DNA of 64,000 nt from Muribaculaceae bacterium (lineage in GTDB: Bacteria > Bacteroidota > Bacteroidia > Bacteroidales > Muribaculaceae): the NCBI GenBank assembly GCA_023665425.1, contig JAMPDX010000006.1, positions 1 through 64,000 on the forward strand, read 5' to 3'. Every line of letters starts with the position of its first letter. Within the stretch, counting starts at the first letter, position 1. The position numbers and the translations under genes are program-made. Of the stretch, positions 1 through 8,353 are shown one piece after another. The notes under the pieces are model-generated. The model worked only from the letters and a program-made list of their open reading frames with translations. It ran no database searches and was not told the DNA's origin.

Positions 1-97
1 AAAGCTGAGGCACATCTGCGACCCTGACGTTCACATTTTTTATTAAACAAGCTCTAAGAAAAGCGCCCTGGTTTCAAAAATATATCGATTAACGTGT

Positions 98-195
98 GGT
101 GTGCGGAGCACACCGATTTACAAGTAATCCCGCACATACGCGGCGCAGCCGGGGATGTGCGGGATTACTTGTAAATCGGTGTCTTGAAGGACACC
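98..195. repeat. Intergenic triple-hairpin repeat, copy A
   Basis: First of five related palindromic units in the window. The centre is a perfect 26-bp inverted repeat (112-137 pairing with 155-180) around a 17-nt loop that itself holds a CGGC/GCCG mini-stem. It is flanked by GGTGTGC/GCACACC (98-114) and by GGTGTC/GACACC (178-195). It lies downstream of the leftward aldolase gene, 76 nt from its stop codon. The other copies are at 26758, 39068, 49103 and 56499. It is too large and too GC-rich to be only a terminator, although it could stabilise or end the aldolase mRNA. No reading frame was seen in it. Confidence 0.85.
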
Positions 196-271
196 CTCAC
201 GCTCATATCGGGTAGTTTTTCAACACCCTCGTAGTTATATGCTTGGACCTTTGAGTCCGGCTTTCGAGCTG

Positions 272-1270
272 TTACTCAGCTTTGCCGTCAGAGCCAAGCA
301 CGCTGATGATTTTGTGCTTGTAGAGCTTCTCCATTTCGTCGCGAGCCGGACCGAGGTATTTGCGGGGGTCAAACTCACCGGGCTTCTCAACGAAGACCTT
401 ACGTACGGCGGCTGTCATGGCCAGACGTGAGTCAGAGTCGATGTTGATTTTGCAAACAGCACTCTTGGCAGCCTTGCGGAGCTGCTCCTCGGGAATACCG
501 ATAGCGTCGGGCAGCTTGCCACCATGGGTGTTGATAATGTCTACATACTCTTGGGGTACAGAGCTTGAGCCGTGGAGCACGATGGGGAAGCCGGGGAGTT
601 TCTCCATTACAGCATCCAGCACGTTGAATGCCAAGGGGGGCGGCACGAGCTTACCCTCGGCATTGCGGGTGCACTGCTCGGGTGTAAACTTGTAAGCACC
701 ATGGCTTGTGCCGATTGAGATAGCCAGAGAGTCGCAACCGGTGCGGGTAGCGAAGTCGATTACCTCTTCGGGGTCGGTATATGTGTGGTGGTCTGAGCTA
801 ACCTCATCTTCAACACCGGCGAGCACACCGAGCTCGCCCTCTACAGTTACGTCAAACTGATGAGCATAGTCTACTACCTTCTTGGTCAGAGCTACATTCT
901 CCTCATAGGGGAGGTGAGAGCCGTCGATCATCACTGATGAGAAGCCCATGTCGATGCAGCTCTTGCAGAGCTCAAAGCTGTCACCGTGGTCGAGGTGGAG
1001 CACAATCTGCGGATGCTCCCAGCCGAGCTCCTTGGCATATTGCACGGCACCCTCTGCCATATAGCGGAGCAGTGTCTGATTGGCATAGTTGCGAGCGCCT
1101 TTGCTCACCTGAAGGATAACGGGGCTCTTGGTCTCGGCAGCTGCCTTGATGATAGCCTGGAGCTGCTCCATGTTGTTGAAGTTGAATGCGGGGATAGCAT
1201 ATCCACCTTTGATGGCTTTCTTGAACATCTCGCGGGTGTTCACGAGTCCTAAATCTTTGTAATTTACCAT
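272..1270 (-). CDS. fbaA: Class II fructose-1,6-bisphosphate aldolase
   Basis: 332 aa. Cytosolic Zn-dependent enzyme that cleaves fructose-1,6-bisphosphate to glyceraldehyde-3-phosphate and dihydroxyacetone phosphate in glycolysis and gluconeogenesis. Visible class II signatures are the metal site and base region LHLDHGDSFE (about residues 93-102), VEGELG with the conserved Glu, HTYTDPEE, ISIGTSHGAYK and LHGSSSVP, then the phosphate-binding KINIDSDSRLA near the C-terminus. The frame is open 52 codons further upstream, but that stretch has low-quality composition and begins upstream of the predicted transcription start, so the start at 1270 (MVNYKDLG) is chosen. The gene is monocistronic on what is seen: it has its own promoter at 1388-1419 and a leader of roughly 110 nt. 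Confidence 0.96.
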   Translation of the reverse strand: MVNYKDLGLVNTREMFKKAIKGGYAIPAFNFNNMEQLQAIIKAAAETKSPVILQVSKGARNYANQTLLRYMAEGAVQYAKELGWEHPQIVLHLDHGDSFELCKSCIDMGFSSVMIDGSHLPYEENVALTKKVVDYAHQFDVTVEGELGVLAGVEDEVSSDHHTYTDPEEVIDFATRTGCDSLAISIGTSHGAYKFTPEQCTRNAEGKLVPPPLAFNVLDAVMEKLPGFPIVLHGSSSVPQEYVDIINTHGGKLPDAIGIPEEQLRKAAKSAVCKINIDSDSRLAMTAAVRKVFVEKPGEFDPRKYLGPARDEMEKLYKHKIISVLGSDGKAE

Positions 1271-1387
1271 ATTAACCGTGGGTTTATACTGAATTTTAAC
1301 AATTTGAGCTACACATGTGGAGGGAGTGCCTTCTAACAATCCCTTTTGAAAGTAACGTATCTTCGGGTTGTAAAGTTCTTTCAAGTG

Positions 1388-1419
1388 CAAAATTACACTT
1401 TTTTTTTGAAAAATGCAAA
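1388..1419 (-). promoter_or_regulatory. Bacteroidetes-type promoter of fbaA
   Basis: Reading leftward, the -33 box TTTG (1419-1416) is followed by exactly 20 bp and the -7 box TAATTTTG (1395-1388). This is an exact match to the Bacteroides sigma-ABfr consensus TTTG-N19-21-TAnnTTTG. Its -33 box directly abuts the -33 box of the divergent glycosidase promoter. Confidence 0.8.
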
Positions 1420-1451
1420 TTTGCAAGTATCATCAGTTTTTGTTAATTTTG
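1420..1451 (+). promoter_or_regulatory. Bacteroidetes-type promoter of the glycosidase gene
   Basis: TTTG at 1420-1423, a 20-bp spacer, and TAATTTTG at 1444-1451, an exact consensus match. The expected start of transcription near 1455 leaves a leader of about 28 nt before the ATG at 1483. Confidence 0.8.
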
Positions 1452-1482
1452 TCTGTTCAATTATTCTCTTGACAATATACGT

Positions 1483-3738
1483 ATGACTAAATTAATTATT
1501 GGTTTAATGTGTGCCGCGTGTGCAGTCCCGGTATGCGCTCAGACATACCTCACTACACCCAAATATAGTTGGCATCGCGACTCCGTTACTCAAGCGGAAT
1601 TTAAGGCTACTGCCACTTCTGCAGACCGTATCGTGTCTAACTATAAGGCACAACCCGGATATTTCATGCCCATCGAGGGGGAGTGGAACCGCAAAAATGA
1701 TATTTCCGGTTATCCGCAACTGGTGACTCCTGACAAGCTATACACCGCCGTCTATAATATGGGCCTGGATGAAATGGTGAATGCCGTGGAAGCTGACACT
1801 ACATTGCGTACCGGCAAGGAGTGGGCAGGTGTATGGACGCGCGATGTGAGCTACTCCATACTTTTGTCAATGGCTTATATGCAGCCCCTGGCATCACGTA
1901 TATCATTGGAGAAGAAGGTAGACCGCCAAGGGCGCATCATACAAGACACCGGCAGCGGCGGAGCATGGCCGGTGAGTAGCGACCGCCAAATTTGGACCGT
2001 AGCAGCATGGGAGGTATACAAGGTTACCGGCGACAAGAAATGGCTCAAATACGCCTATGAGGTGGCTAAGAAGTCATTGCTGACAGATGAGCAGACTATC
2101 TATGACCCGGCTACAGGTCTGGTGCGCGGTGAGACATCCTTCATCGATTGGCGTGAGCAGAGTCATCCCAAGTGGATGCAGTGTGCTGACATTTACTCCA
2201 CACTTACTCTGTCTACAGGCATTGTCCATACACGCGCATGGGAGGCTTTGAGCGGCATGGCTGCCGAGTTGGGCCTGAAGAAGCAACAGGCCGAATACAA
2301 GAAGCGCGCAGAGACCATCTCTGCCGCTATTAACAAGTACCTGTGGATGCCGGACAAGGGGTATTATGCCATGTATCTCTATGGCCGCGACAATCAGATA
2401 CTGAACCCGCGCGCCGAGACTCTGGGCGAGAGTTTGGCAATAGTGTGGGGCATTGCTGACAAAGTTCGCGCCGTCTCTATCACAGAGAATAATCCCGTGA
2501 CACCTTTCGGCCCCGGCATATTCTTCCCGCAGATAGCGGATATGCCCCCCTATCACAATAACGCCCTGTGGCCCTGGGTGGACGCATGGTGGACTATCGC
2601 GAATGCCAAGGCCGGCAATGAGCAGGGTGTATTGCATGGCTTCGGTGCTCTTGTTCGCCCGGCAGCCCTTTTCTGCACCAATAAGGAGAATTTTGTGCTC
2701 GACAATGGCGATATTGCCACGGAGCTCAATTCATCGAATATGCTATGGTGCCTTGCCGGCAATTTGGCGCTGACCCACAAGGTGCTCTTCGGCATTAACT
2801 TCGAGGCTGACGGTCTCCACTTCTCACCCTTTGTACCCGAAGTGCTCGGCGATACCCGTTCGCTCAACAATTTCAAGTATCGTGATGCTGTGCTAAATAT
2901 CACTGTCTCCGGCTATGGATCCAAGATAAAATCGTTTAAGGTGAACGGCAAAGAGCAAGCTCCCGTTATCGCGGCTAATAAGGCTAAGGGCATTCTCAAT
3001 ATTGAGATCGTCATGGACTCTGAGCCCATCCCGGCATTGGCTGTCAATACTATAGAAAATGCAAAGAGCCCCATCACGCCGTATGTGCGCATAGATGGCG
3101 ACCAACTCTCATGGCAATCCATCGAATATATCAACCACTATATTGTGTTGCGCAACGGCACCCCGGTGGCAGAGACACGAAGCACTACATATACTGTGAC
3201 TGAACCGGGCGAATATCAGGTGATTGGTGTGTCTGACGATGGGATACAGTCCTTCGCATCAGAGCCGGTGAGCAATCGTGCCGCCGCAGTGTATGAAATT
3301 CCCGGGGAGACCACCAAGGTGCAATCAGCAGAAATACCGGAGGAATATCGCCCCGGCACCGCTGTGAAGGGATACACCGGCAACGGCTTTGTAGAGCTTG
3401 ACAAGAGCTCTGCGCCCGTGGATATCGTGGTCAACATACCTGAGGCCGGCGAGTACTTCCTGACTATGCGTTATGCTAATGGTAATGGCCCGGTAAATAC
3501 AGAGAACCGTTGCGGCATACGCACTGTGAGCGTCGACGGCAATACGGTAGGCATAGTAGTGCTTCCGCAACGTGGCCGCGGCAATTGGGACGACTGGGGT
3601 GTCTCCAACAGTCTGCTGCTCCCACACCTGCTTACAGGCGAGCACACTGTGACGATAGATTATCGCCCGGAGAATGAGAACATGAATATTGACACCAACC
3701 ACTTCTTACTCGATAATATCACATTGACCAAGAAATAA
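1483..3738 (+). CDS. Secreted glycoside hydrolase, six-hairpin (alpha/alpha)6-barrel type, with C-terminal CBM-like domain
   Basis: 751 aa. A signal peptide ends at about residue 19 (VPVCAQ), so the product is periplasmic or surface exposed. Residues about 90-470 look like an (alpha/alpha)6 six-hairpin glycosidase related to MGH1-like, debranching-enzyme or trehalase folds. Visible motifs are WAGVWTRDVSYS, GSGGAWPVSSDRQIW, FIDWREQSHP, NPRAETLGESLA and NNALWPWVDAWW; the WTRD and DWRE acidic residues are plausible catalytic positions. Residues about 550-620 resemble a fibronectin-type module. Residues about 640-751 resemble a CBM6/35-like sandwich (GEYFLTMRYANGNG ... FLLDNITL). The exact GH family and substrate cannot be fixed by eye. 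It is transcribed alone, between its promoter and a strong terminator. Confidence 0.75.
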   Translation: MTKLIIGLMCAACAVPVCAQTYLTTPKYSWHRDSVTQAEFKATATSADRIVSNYKAQPGYFMPIEGEWNRKNDISGYPQLVTPDKLYTAVYNMGLDEMVNAVEADTTLRTGKEWAGVWTRDVSYSILLSMAYMQPLASRISLEKKVDRQGRIIQDTGSGGAWPVSSDRQIWTVAAWEVYKVTGDKKWLKYAYEVAKKSLLTDEQTIYDPATGLVRGETSFIDWREQSHPKWMQCADIYSTLTLSTGIVHTRAWEALSGMAAELGLKKQQAEYKKRAETISAAINKYLWMPDKGYYAMYLYGRDNQILNPRAETLGESLAIVWGIADKVRAVSITENNPVTPFGPGIFFPQIADMPPYHNNALWPWVDAWWTIANAKAGNEQGVLHGFGALVRPAALFCTNKENFVLDNGDIATELNSSNMLWCLAGNLALTHKVLFGINFEADGLHFSPFVPEVLGDTRSLNNFKYRDAVLNITVSGYGSKIKSFKVNGKEQAPVIAANKAKGILNIEIVMDSEPIPALAVNTIENAKSPITPYVRIDGDQLSWQSIEYINHYIVLRNGTPVAETRSTTYTVTEPGEYQVIGVSDDGIQSFASEPVSNRAAAVYEIPGETTKVQSAEIPEEYRPGTAVKGYTGNGFVELDKSSAPVDIVVNIPEAGEYFLTMRYANGNGPVNTENRCGIRTVSVDGNTVGIVVLPQRGRGNWDDWGVSNSLLLPHLLTGEHTVTIDYRPENENMNIDTNHFLLDNITLTKK

Positions 3739-3772
3739 TCACGCCGGCTTTGTAGTCGAGCAAACGTAAATA

Positions 3773-3798
3773 AGGCACCGGAGTCGACTCCGGTGCCT
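3773..3798. terminator. Bidirectional hairpin terminator between convergent genes
   Basis: A perfect 26-bp palindrome, AGGCACCGGAG-TCGA-CTCCGGTGCCT, flanked by weaker ACGTAA/TTACGT pairing. It lies 35 nt after the glycosidase stop and 84 nt after the end of the converging OmpA-family gene. Confidence 0.8.
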
Positions 3799-3881
3799 CT
3801 TACGTAGTACTAAATATTTAGGTAGAAATCTGCGGCGTGCGTGCCACATTCAGATACGCAGTCAGCCGAGACTGCAATCGT

Positions 3882-5045
3882 TTATTTGGTTACTGTAGTA
3901 GTTGTAGTTGCGGGCTCATCGAGAGTACAGATGGCTACTCGGTTCCAGCTCTCTTCCTCAAACATGTGTCCGATACCCTGACCTTCTGCCTGGATGCGGT
4001 CGGCAGCGATACCATACTTGTTGATAAGAGTGTTGCGAACAGACTCTGCACGCTGGTTGGCCAGACGGATGTTGACCTCTAACGGGCCATCCTGGCTTGC
4101 ATAGCCCTTAATGATAACCTTGCTCTTCGGGTGGTTCTTCAGATAAGAAGCTACAGCGGCTACATTAGGCATCTGAGATGCTGTGATGTTGTATCTGCCA
4201 ATCTCAAAGTTCACATAACGTACTGTAGACAACTGGTCAGTGTTCTTTGTTACGACCTCAGGTTTCTTGTTCTGGCAGTCAGCGAGCTGCGCAGCGAGGG
4301 CTGCATTGTTGGCCTCAGAGTCAGCGAGGGCAGCAGCAGCTACACCAAGGTCGGCGCGCAAACCATTGACACGTGCATTAAGTTCATCAATAGTGGCCTG
4401 GTCATACGGTGTAACATATTCAAACTGTCCGCCAAGTGCTACAGATACACCAGCCATAAGGTCGAATGTAGCTCTGTTTACATTATAAGCGGCAGAGGTA
4501 TTAGCCACATCGGCATCAGACATATTCCATGTAATAGACGGCTTCAAAGCTACTGTGACACGGTCTGTGGGGTGGAAGTTGAGGTTCAAACCCACCTTAG
4601 TGGCAAAATAGTTCCAGTCGCTCAGGTCTGACTGATAGTAGTGACCCCAACCGGCACCCAAGATAGCCTCGATGTCAAACTTGCGGCCCTGCTCGGCGCC
4701 CCAAGGTGAGAACAAATTAAAGAGGTTTACGGCACCGTATGCGCCTACGTATTGGCTATCAAACGCGGTGTTTGAGTGGAGACGATGTTTCCATGAGGAG
4801 GTATTAACACCCCAGGTACCCTCGACACCAAGACCAAAGGCCGGTGTGATTTGCTTCTGCAAATGCAGACCTACAATGCCTCGCATATTGCCAAAGAAGG
4901 GACCTGAATTCAGCGGGGTGGTGACACCACCGTCAAGACCAATACTCCAGTTGTCGCCGAATTTGGGCTGGACCATCGCATTCTGCGCGGATGCGGAAAT
5001 CAAGCCACCGACGAGCAGTGTTGCACAGAGTAAAATCTTTTTCAT
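3882..5045 (-). CDS. OmpA-family outer membrane protein (beta-barrel plus peptidoglycan-binding domain)
   Basis: 387 aa. The start at 5045 gives a clear signal peptide (MKKILLCATLLVGG ... SASAQ); an extension to 5120 would put 25 polar residues before it and is rejected. Residues about 25-235 form an eight-strand-type outer membrane barrel of alternating residues. Residues 240-275 are an Ala/Asn-rich heptad linker (LADSEANNAALAAQLADC). The C-terminal about 110 residues are an OmpA/MotB domain that non-covalently anchors the outer membrane to peptidoglycan; visible motifs are FEIGRYNI, VIIKGYASQDGP, NIRLANQRAESV and GIAADRIQAEGQG. The barrel plus OmpA-domain arrangement is common in Bacteroidales. 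No consensus promoter was recognised in the 280 bp upstream. Confidence 0.9.
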   Translation of the reverse strand: MKKILLCATLLVGGLISASAQNAMVQPKFGDNWSIGLDGGVTTPLNSGPFFGNMRGIVGLHLQKQITPAFGLGVEGTWGVNTSSWKHRLHSNTAFDSQYVGAYGAVNLFNLFSPWGAEQGRKFDIEAILGAGWGHYYQSDLSDWNYFATKVGLNLNFHPTDRVTVALKPSITWNMSDADVANTSAAYNVNRATFDLMAGVSVALGGQFEYVTPYDQATIDELNARVNGLRADLGVAAAALADSEANNAALAAQLADCQNKKPEVVTKNTDQLSTVRYVNFEIGRYNITASQMPNVAAVASYLKNHPKSKVIIKGYASQDGPLEVNIRLANQRAESVRNTLINKYGIAADRIQAEGQGIGHMFEEESWNRVAICTLDEPATTTTTVTK

Positions 5046-5290
5046 AATACTACACTTTTTAATTAATTTTTCTATCGTACCTTGATTAAGGCATCCCCTT
5101 CTTGAATGTGTGTCTTTCATAGCTTTTTAAGACTATGTGTGTTTTTCTGTTGGAGATACTTTAATTGCGGTTTTACTATAAAACGAATACTGTTGAATAA
5201 AAGTTTAAGATTTTTACTTTTTTTAAGAGTTGATATCCCCCTCCCTGTGTGATGAGGATTATCGATGCATGATATCATGCCTGGTGAGCG

Positions 5291-5322
5291 TTTGCTGACA
5301 TCATTATTTTTTACTAATTTTG
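5291..5322 (+). promoter_or_regulatory. Promoter of the M16 peptidase operon
   Basis: TTTG at 5291-5294, a 20-bp spacer, and TAATTTTG at 5315-5322. The -7 box ends 10 nt before the ATG at 5333, so the mRNA should be almost leaderless. This argues against the ATG at 5324. Confidence 0.75.
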
Positions 5323-5332
5323 CATGCTGAAT

Positions 5333-6595
5333 ATGGACCACTCCAAGACTGAAATAGAGACTTTAAGCAACGGCCTGAGGGTAGTGTGCTCTCAACGACC
5401 GGGCATTACTTATTGTGGTATTGTAGTTAATGCCGGCACACGCGATGAGCAGACCCTCACTGCCGACGATAATACCCCCTCTCACAAAGATGAAGCCGGA
5501 CTGGCCCACTTTGTGGAGCATACTATATTTAAGGGTACCAACAAGCGGCGCAGCCACCATATTTCATCACGTATGGAGTCTATCGGGGGTGAACTCAACG
5601 CTTATACCACCAAGGAGGAGACAGTGATATACACCACGGCGCCATCAGGGTATACCGAGCGCGCCATAGAGCTGCTTGCAGACCTCATTATCAACAGCAA
5701 TTTTCCCGATCATGAGCTGGAGCGAGAGAAGGAAGTGGTTATCGATGAAATCAACTCTTATCTGGATAATCCCGCCGAGGCTATCTTCGATGAATTCGAA
5801 GATCTGATGTATGCAGGCTCACCTTTGGGCCACAACATATTGGGCACTCCGCAGAGTGTGAAGGGGCTCACCGGTGCCGATTGTCGTGCCTTCATCGAGC
5901 ATAATTACACCCCGGAGAATATGGTGTTGTATTGCGTAGGCGAGATGCCGCCTACCAAGGTGTACCAACTCGCAGAGAAATATTTCGGCTCTCTTGACCG
6001 GCCCTTAACTACGCGCCGAAACCGATTATTATATCCGAAAGAGCACTCGTCCTTCGATGAAATCAGGGATTTTGGACTACATCAGAGCCACACCTTGATG
6101 GGTGCACGGGTATTTGGCCGCATGGACTCTCGACGTCATGCCTTATTGTTCATGAACAATTATTTGGGTGGCCCGGCGATGAATTCGGTGCTTAACCGAG
6201 AGATGCGCGACAAGCGAGGGTATGTGTATACAGTAGAATCGATGATAGCAATGCTTAGCGATTGCGGACTCTTTGAGGTATACTTTGGTTGCGACCCTGA
6301 ACATACCCCCAAGTGCAAACGATTGGTGCTCCGCGAGCTGCAAAAATTGGCCGAGACACCGATGAAACCGCGTGTTTTTGATGCTGCAATACGTCAATAC
6401 CTGGGGCAACTGGAGGTAGCGTCGGCATACGCTGAGAGCCAGGCAATGTCGCTGGGCAAGTCGGTGATGTACTTCGGCAAGGTGCTGACAATAGCTGACA
6501 CTCGCAGCCGGCTCAAAGAGATGACCCCCTCTGACGTGCAACAGATAGCAACCTTGATATGTGATAAAGGACTCAGCTCATTGACGTTGAAATGA
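5333..6595 (+). CDS. M16-family zinc metallopeptidase (pitrilysin / processing-peptidase type)
   Basis: 420 aa. Family members cleave small or unfolded polypeptides and usually dimerise. The inverted zinc motif HFVEH (HxxEH) is present about 60 residues from the start, with the downstream third ligand in the EREKEVVIDEIN region about 75 residues later, so the active site appears intact. The second half is the inactive M16_C domain (GQLEVASAYAESQAMSLG). Its length fits one half-molecule of the two-domain family. An ATG at 5324 is also in frame, but the promoter position favours 5333. The stop codon overlaps the dusB start by 4 nt (ATGA), which indicates translational coupling. Confidence 0.9.
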   Translation: MDHSKTEIETLSNGLRVVCSQRPGITYCGIVVNAGTRDEQTLTADDNTPSHKDEAGLAHFVEHTIFKGTNKRRSHHISSRMESIGGELNAYTTKEETVIYTTAPSGYTERAIELLADLIINSNFPDHELEREKEVVIDEINSYLDNPAEAIFDEFEDLMYAGSPLGHNILGTPQSVKGLTGADCRAFIEHNYTPENMVLYCVGEMPPTKVYQLAEKYFGSLDRPLTTRRNRLLYPKEHSSFDEIRDFGLHQSHTLMGARVFGRMDSRRHALLFMNNYLGGPAMNSVLNREMRDKRGYVYTVESMIAMLSDCGLFEVYFGCDPEHTPKCKRLVLRELQKLAETPMKPRVFDAAIRQYLGQLEVASAYAESQAMSLGKSVMYFGKVLTIADTRSRLKEMTPSDVQQIATLICDKGLSSLTLK

Positions 6596-7575
6596 AAATA
6601 GGAAGTATCGAGCTTGGAGACAAACCGGTGTCTCTCGCACCAATGGAAGATGTGACAGACCCCTCTTTTCGCCTTATATGCAGGGAGATGGGGGCCTCGT
6701 CGGTATATACTGAGTTTGTATCTGCCGAAGCTTTGGTACGCGATATTGCATCCACCACACGCAAGCTGCATATCAATGATGCCGAGCGCCCGGTAGCTAT
6801 TCAAATATACGGCAGGGAACCGGATGCTATGGTGGAGGCTGCCAAGATTGTGGAGGAGGCTCAACCGGATATCCTGGACATAAACTTCGGCTGCCCGGTG
6901 AAGAAGGTAGCCGGCAAAGGTGCCGGAAGCGGTATGCTCCGCGATGTACCAAAGTTGCTCGACATCACTCGTCGAGTAGTAGCCGCCACACAGCTCCCCG
7001 TCACTGTCAAGACCCGCCTCGGGTGGGATTGCGAACATAAGATAATCACGGAGTTAGGCCCACAGCTACAGGATTGCGGCATCCAAGCCCTCACGGTGCA
7101 CGGACGCACTCGCAGCCAGATGTACACCGGGCAGGCTGATTGGACTCTCATAGGAGAGCTCAAGGAGAACCCTGAGTTCCATCTACCCCTTATCGGCAAT
7201 GGCGACATCGCCACCCCGGAGCAGGCTGTCGACCACTTTGAGCGGTATGGTGTAGATGGTATAATGGTAGGTCGTGCGGCAATCGGTGCCCCTTGGATTT
7301 TTAAGGAAATACGCCATTTCATCGATACCGGCGAGAGGATTTCGGTCCCGACAGAGGAGAAAATGGCCATACTCAGGCGTCAGATACATGAGAGTGTGGA
7401 GCGCATTGATGAGTATCGTGGCATCCTACACATCAGGCGGCATTTGGCAGCTACTCCCCTTTTCAAAGGTATTCCCAACTTCCGTGAGACACGCATCAGA
7501 ATGCTACGAGCCGACACTCTCGCCGAGCTCGAGAATATATTAGACGAAATTTCGGAAAAGTTCCTCCATTTGTAA
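6592..7575 (+). CDS. dusB: tRNA-dihydrouridine synthase (DusB type)
   Basis: 327 aa. FMN-dependent enzyme that reduces uridine to dihydrouridine in the tRNA D-loop. Seen: APMEDVTDPSFR at the N-terminus (FMN/TIM-barrel entrance), YTEFVSAEAL, INFGCPVKKV with the catalytic Cys, LTVHGRTRSQMYTG, IGNGDIATPEQA and GIMVGRAAIGAPWIF (phosphate-binding loop). The length is typical of the family. It overlaps the peptidase stop codon by 4 nt, so it is co-transcribed. DusB is the best subtype match from VKKVAGKGAGS, though paralogues cannot be excluded. Confidence 0.93.
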   Translation: MKIGSIELGDKPVSLAPMEDVTDPSFRLICREMGASSVYTEFVSAEALVRDIASTTRKLHINDAERPVAIQIYGREPDAMVEAAKIVEEAQPDILDINFGCPVKKVAGKGAGSGMLRDVPKLLDITRRVVAATQLPVTVKTRLGWDCEHKIITELGPQLQDCGIQALTVHGRTRSQMYTGQADWTLIGELKENPEFHLPLIGNGDIATPEQAVDHFERYGVDGIMVGRAAIGAPWIFKEIRHFIDTGERISVPTEEKMAILRRQIHESVERIDEYRGILHIRRHLAATPLFKGIPNFRETRIRMLRADTLAELENILDEISEKFLHL

Positions 7576-7633
7576 CATAGCTGATAAAACATCTTCATAA
7601 ATACGTTTATAAGACTAAACAACATTTTTTTGC

Positions 7634-8335
7634 ATGAGACGTATTGCCTGGATTTTGATGACAATTTTGGCCGGAGTTTGTTCTCTCGCTGCGCGTGAAT
7701 ATAAAATTAACACCGGAGTATTCAACAAACTCAAAGTACCGGATAATCTTACAGTAATTTATGAGAGTGACCCCGAGCGCAACGGCGTTGCTACCTTTGA
7801 GTGCGCTGACAACATGGCTGATGCTTTTATGTTTGTCAACAACTCCAAGGGACGCCTGACTATTGAAATCTCCCCCGACTTCCTGGAGCAGGAAGTGGAT
7901 CTTCCCGTGATATATGTCTACTCTGAGTTTCTCACTGAAGTTGAGTCTTCATCTGATAAGAAGGTAACAGTCAAGCGGTTGGCACGTTCACCGGAGTTTA
8001 AAGCAATCCTCTTCGGCAATGGCACCCTGGAGCTCCTTGATATGGACCACAACAAGGTGTCTGCATCTTTGATGACCGGCCACGGTCTTATTCGACTCGA
8101 GGGCAAAGCTGCCGATGCCCTGTTTAAGGTGGCCGGCGCCGGTAAGATTGACGGCAGCCGATTGAAGGCCGACAAGGTCTCTTGCCACGTGTTCGGCGGA
8201 GGTGAAATATATTGTGCTCCCATCGATGAAATAAAACTTAAAGGCCTGGGCTCCACTACTGTATACTATACCGGTAACCCTAAGCAAGTCAAGAAGCAAG
8301 GTATCGTAAAACTCGTACATATCACAGACCGCTAA
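7634..8335 (+). CDS. Secreted GIN-domain (DUF2807) protein
   Basis: 233 aa. A signal peptide (MRRIAWILMTILAGVCSLAA) is followed by one domain of regularly spaced short beta strands: YKINTGVFNKLKVPDN, VIYESDP, VEVDLPVIYVYSE, FGGGEIYCAPI and IKLKGLGSTTVYYTGNP. This is the pattern of the Bacteroidetes GIN domain, called an auto-transporter adhesin head in databases. Its biochemical role is unknown. It lies 58 nt after dusB with no terminator between them and 18 nt before the flippase gene, so it is probably in the same transcription unit. Confidence 0.8.
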   Translation: MRRIAWILMTILAGVCSLAAREYKINTGVFNKLKVPDNLTVIYESDPERNGVATFECADNMADAFMFVNNSKGRLTIEISPDFLEQEVDLPVIYVYSEFLTEVESSSDKKVTVKRLARSPEFKAILFGNGTLELLDMDHNKVSASLMTGHGLIRLEGKAADALFKVAGAGKIDGSRLKADKVSCHVFGGGEIYCAPIDEIKLKGLGSTTVYYTGNPKQVKKQGIVKLVHITDR

Positions 8336-8353
8336 CCTATATCACACTGACAT

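Noticed and set aside
1..36. Possible start of a leftward gene at the left edge (GTG near 35)
   Set aside because: Only about 11 codons are visible and the upstream TATTTTTG box (82-75) has no -33 partner; too little to support a call.
1271..1426. 52-codon N-terminal extension of the aldolase
   Set aside because: The extension begins upstream of the predicted transcription start and adds non-family sequence before the usual MVNYKDLG start.
2074..2637. Leftward open frame of 187 codons inside the glycosidase gene
   Set aside because: Antisense to a good coding sequence; high Cys/His/Leu content of a shadow frame and no promoter.
5046..5120. 25-codon N-terminal extension of the OmpA-family protein
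   Set aside because: It would bury the clear signal peptide that starts at 5045.
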